Shown here piece after piece: positions 60,331-64,000 of a stretch of DNA of 64,000 nt. The translations under genes were made by a program, and so were the position numbers. Below the pieces are notes generated by a model that saw only the letters and a program-made list of their open reading frames with translations, was not told the origin of the DNA and searched no databases. How positions within the stretch are numbered: position 1 is the first letter of the stretch; each line of letters begins with the position of its first letter. Origin of the DNA: Tachypleus tridentatus (taxonomy: Eukaryota; Arthropoda; Merostomata; Xiphosura; Limulidae); assembly GCF_004210375.1 (NCBI RefSeq), contig NC_134834.1, forward strand, positions 37,786,264 to 37,850,263, read 5' to 3'.

Positions 60331-61480
60331 GACTGTTAATCTGATATGAGTAGTGGAGGTTTTCAAAAAGGATGCTTCACAAAGTTTATTGGATAGACAA
60401 CATGGGTTCACTTGTATAAAATCTTGCCTTACTAATCATTTAACATTCTCTGAAGTGGTTATTGCTCATCTATATGGGGGTTAGACATGTGGATTTGATG
60501 TATCTAGAATTTTTAAAGTGTTTTACAAAGTGCCACTACATCATTGGATAAAAAAGTGGTTGGATTGAAGAAAGCAGGGAATTGCTATAAACAAAGTTTA
60601 GTCAACTGATACTTCAGTGTTCAGTTTTAGGGCATTTGCTCCTTTTGATTTACATCAATGACATAGATGAAAGAATGGTTGGACAATAAATACTTAAATT
60701 TGCTCGTAATATTAAAACTTTGGTTGTTGCTGGCTGTGAAGAAGATATTGATGCTGGATTATTTGATTATCTGAGAAAAATAAATGATGGATAGATTTTA
60801 ATCATCATAAATACAAATTAACGTATGTGGCCTATTATAATGTGAATTACGATTTTAATTAAAATACCATAAAAATAGTGTTAAAGAAGAATAGGATCTT
60901 GCTCTTTTGTATATCAGTCTTAAGCCATCTTAATGGTGTGATTTTGCTAGTAGCAAAGCAAATACGATTTTATTAGATTACATCTACAGCAATGCTGAAT
61001 TCATGTTTAAAGAGGGTATAATTTCATCGTGTGGGTTACTTATTAAAACAGATTTGGCACATTTTAATCAGTCTTTAGCTCCTTACATTAGGAAGAATTA
61101 GAACTGTTGAAGATGGTAACATTTTCATGTAAGAACAAAATAAGATCTCAGAAATTGTTTTCTCTAGGCAAAAGAATGAGTTAAAAGGAATGGGATTGAA
61201 ATGTTTAAGATTGTGAAGAGAAATGGAAGTGTCACTGCATCATCGTTTGTTTTTTTTTGTCTTTTTTTTACTTAATGGTGAGAAAGGTAAATCAGATGAT
61301 ACAAATATGTTTTGAAAGGGTTGGAGTCAACTTTAGCTAAAATTATTTTTTTTTCTAATAGAGTAGCTGGCCTTTGGAATGGGTTGCTTTTAGATGTAAT
61401 GAAAGCAATAAATCTAAGAGCATTTAAAGGCAGGCTTGATAAATAGTTTAATGTATTTTTTAAATTAGTTTGGTGTATGT
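60330..61480 (+). pseudogene. dead LINE reverse transcriptase
   Basis: Plus-strand frames read in the order of non-LTR retrotransposon ORF2. RQHGFTCIKSCLTNHLTF lies at about 60,395-60,450, CGFDVSRIFKVFYKVP (for VDVVYLDFSKAFDKVP) at about 60,490, and LHHWIKKWLD then RKQGIAIN at about 60,535-60,590. FDLHQ-like/YINDIDERM is at about 60,650, LKFARNIKTL (for KFADDTKL) at about 60,695, and CEEDIDAGLFDYLRKIND at about 60,735. WNGLLLDVMKAINLRAFKGR is at about 61,375-61,435. The catalytic aspartates of FADD are replaced, and several stops and frameshifts are present. Confidence 0.8.
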
Positions 61481-61499
61481 AACATCCCAGATGGATCAA

Positions 61500-64000
61500 C
61501 AAGTCCCTTGTTGTCCTTAAGTGTTATGTTAAATATATGCTACAAGAGAGTGAAATATATATCTGCACACCCTATACCCTTGTGTGTGTGATCCACACTT
61601 TAATCTTCTTCCAAAACTCCTGTTTGATTAAATTCCTTATAGCCATTTCAAACAAAGATAAAAGGGTAGATCACAAAAAAGTAATAAAAGATCAACAAAT
61701 GACTGAAAAGTTCAAGTGGTACATTATTCACTTAAATAATACACAAATCATATACAGATATATATACACACACACGTATACACAAGTACTCAAACTTTAA
61801 AATTCTTCTTCAGATTAAAAAAAAAACATAACATGTACATTTCTTCTTCTGATTGTTCCTGCCAAATAGTTCTTCATGTTTTTGACAGCGAGTTCTTTAT
61901 AAGAGTAACTGTTGTATACCAGTAATTGATTAGAGAAACCAGAAGGTTTATGGTGGATGCTGTTAACTAGTTGCCTTTTCCACAGTCTGTCATTTCAAAA
62001 TTGAGGGCATATATAGTGCAGATAACCTTTAAGTAACTTTCATTAAATATTTGAACCAAACAAAGAATATTCTTATCTCAATTGTTGGTTTGATGTTTTA
62101 TGGCCCAAAGCAACAAGGCTAACTGCACCGATTTCAAATGTAGGACAGGTTAATCTCCTATTTAAAAACGAAAATCAGTCTCCTGTGGTACTGACCGACA
62201 TTGAACTTATACAAAAAGATGATGTTTTCTGCCCCAATAAACAAGAATGTCTTTTTAAAACTCTTTGAGACATATATATATATATAAATGGATGATGCAC
62301 TACTTTGGACATATAATGAGATTTGAGGGTATGTTGGTAGAGCTTGTGATAAGTAATAAAATCGAATCGCATAAAAATCATAACCATTGCCTGAAATTTC
62401 CTGTTATGTTTGTTTGGTTGTCAAGGAGACATACTGTGTGACTTTTGACAATTCATTTTGGTACCAACAGCCTGAAACAATCAGATAAGACGTGCTAAAG
62501 ACTGTTTTTCAGAATTTTAAAACACAATAGCACATATTTTCAGCCTCAGACTGAACATTAAACTAGCTATCTATAGTGTAGTTATATACATGTGAACAGA
62601 CATGTTTCCTCTTAACTGCCAAACAAAACAGCACGATAATTAAACAACTCAACAAAATTCAGCATTTTAACCAATTAACCAAACCCTACTTGCCTTCCTT
62701 AGCCACACAAGCCTAATACCATTTACTATTTTTCCTGCACGAGATGAAAATTTTAAAATAATATATGTGTGCAAATATTATAGGCCATGTTACTGCTGCC
62801 TTGAGTAACTTGCATCTCATTGAGTAAGTGGTAGCATATTGAAGAGCAATCTCTAAAACATGTGTAGAAAGTTTTATAGTCAGATAAATGTTTTAAATGT
62901 GGAATTCAGGTACAGTTATGCCCAACAGTTAGTTACAAGTAACTGAAATATAAATATTATGGATACATTATGTAAATACTTATGATGAACTTGGAACAAA
63001 GGAAAATAAATGACACAAGTAAACAAATAAAGCAAACTTATTATTCACTAAAATTATTTATTGTAGCTTAAGAACTAGTCTTAAATTAGTTGAACCATTG
63101 GAGCAAAACATTTTTTTTTTCAAATATTGCCATACAGAACAAGAACAGAAGTAAAAAAAGTAATACTAAACATTTAAGTCAGACCAGGAAGTCCTACTGT
63201 AGTATCTTTAATCTTTTGACAACTTACATCATTCAGTTAATATACACAAAGGAGAGAATCTCCAACACATATCAACAAGTACGTGTCACCCCCGAAGCTG
63301 TGCTTGCCCCACCTCAGTTTCAATTACACAGCCACTGGCATATATAAACTTTATCTAAACAAAAAATATTAATAGATGCTTAGAATCTTCTAATATATTC
63401 CCAAAAACAAAGCAAATGTTTAAGCAAAATTATAAACGTTAATTAAGAAAGCTCTGGGTTTAAGAGTGTACTCTTCTACAGTCTTTGCTGCATTCTCAGA
63501 TTAAGTTTTCAATTCAATTTTCATTCCTTGTGGCTGTCAGTCTTTGAGCTTTGAACTGAGGGTTGCTGTACATTTTTGAAACTCATCAAAACTTTTTTGT
63601 TTCAAATAACTGAAACTATTTTGGAAACATTAACTGAAAAATTGAGCTATTGAAGTCTTTTGTCAATACCACTCTGAAATCTTTTTACAATTTCAAAGCT
63701 CAGTTTTCCCACAGCCATTTGCCACTTTTGAAATATTATTTTATTTTCAAAAATGATTTAGCAGAAGCATAGCTTACGAATGTATTGTTCTTGGGATACT
63801 AACTCATTAACAGATAACACCTCATTAACTGCAAAAGTGGTTTGTATTTGTTCAACATAATTATGTAGTCTGTTCAGAGTTGAGTAAATATTTTTGCTGT
63901 AAAAGAAGCAATCTGCTCAGTTCTCTTTTACTTTCTTTGGTGATTTTGGTTCCGTTTATCTTAATCAAGCAACAAGAACTGATAAATAATCACATTCTTC
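61500..64000. other. right end of the window
   Basis: AT-rich sequence with TA/CA simple repeats at 61,757-61,777 and 62,272-62,287. The fragment 62,089-62,215 (GATGTTTTATGGCCCAAAGC and CAACAAGGCTAACTGCACC) looks like a decayed dispersed repeat known to me from horseshoe crab sequence; low confidence. Nothing coding was recognised. Confidence 0.45.

Overview
This window is eukaryotic genomic DNA: AT-rich, intron-rich and full of decayed transposable elements. The one host gene I can reconstruct is on the minus strand. It is the orthologue of WDR1 / AIP1 (actin-interacting protein 1; flare in Drosophila), and its exons read closer to the arthropod protein than to the human one. The tRNA-derived SINEs match, from memory, repeats that are abundant in horseshoe crab genomes. 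I therefore infer a chelicerate, most likely a horseshoe crab; I could not run a search to confirm this.

Layout. Positions 1-42,007 hold WDR1 on the minus strand. Fifteen coding exons were joined by matching splice sites and reading phase, giving 566 codons plus one base out of roughly 605. The start codon is at 42,007. The last exon (about 37-40 residues plus the stop) was not found and probably lies left of the window. The introns carry old mobile elements: two SINEs (3.4-4.6 kb), a DIRS-like relic (11.1-13.3 kb), a ZNF862-like hAT transposase relic (19.6-22.35 kb), a LINE fragment (32.5 kb) and a second hAT-like fragment (37 kb). Positions 42,008-44,000 hold the WDR1 promoter region, a THAP zinc-finger coding segment with a one-base frameshift (plus strand), and a convergent 80-residue acidic/serine-rich ORF (minus strand). 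Positions 44,000-64,000 are an accessory region of nested repeats: an LTR remnant, six SINE insertions (three with target-site duplications), two pieces of LINE ORF1, two palindromic elements with hammerhead-ribozyme-like cores, a small hAT MITE with a perfect 8-bp target duplication, a Ty3/gypsy relic (53.6-57.5 kb) and a dead LINE reverse transcriptase (60.3-61.5 kb).

Most notable points. (1) WDR1 intron 10 has no GT-AG solution that preserves the protein, but fits a U12-dependent AT-AC intron: donor ATATCCTTTT, branch site TTCCTTAAT and a terminal AC 12 nt beyond the branch adenosine. (2) The intron just upstream is best read as GC-AG, so the 82-nt exon 10 lies between two non-canonical introns. 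(3) Two palindromes at 48.8 and 49.8 kb carry CUGANGA / stem II / GAAA cores and share a flanking tag sequence, as expected for Penelope-like retroelement ends.

WDR1 works with cofilin to disassemble actin filaments. The other coding remnants are selfish-element debris with no visible link to it.
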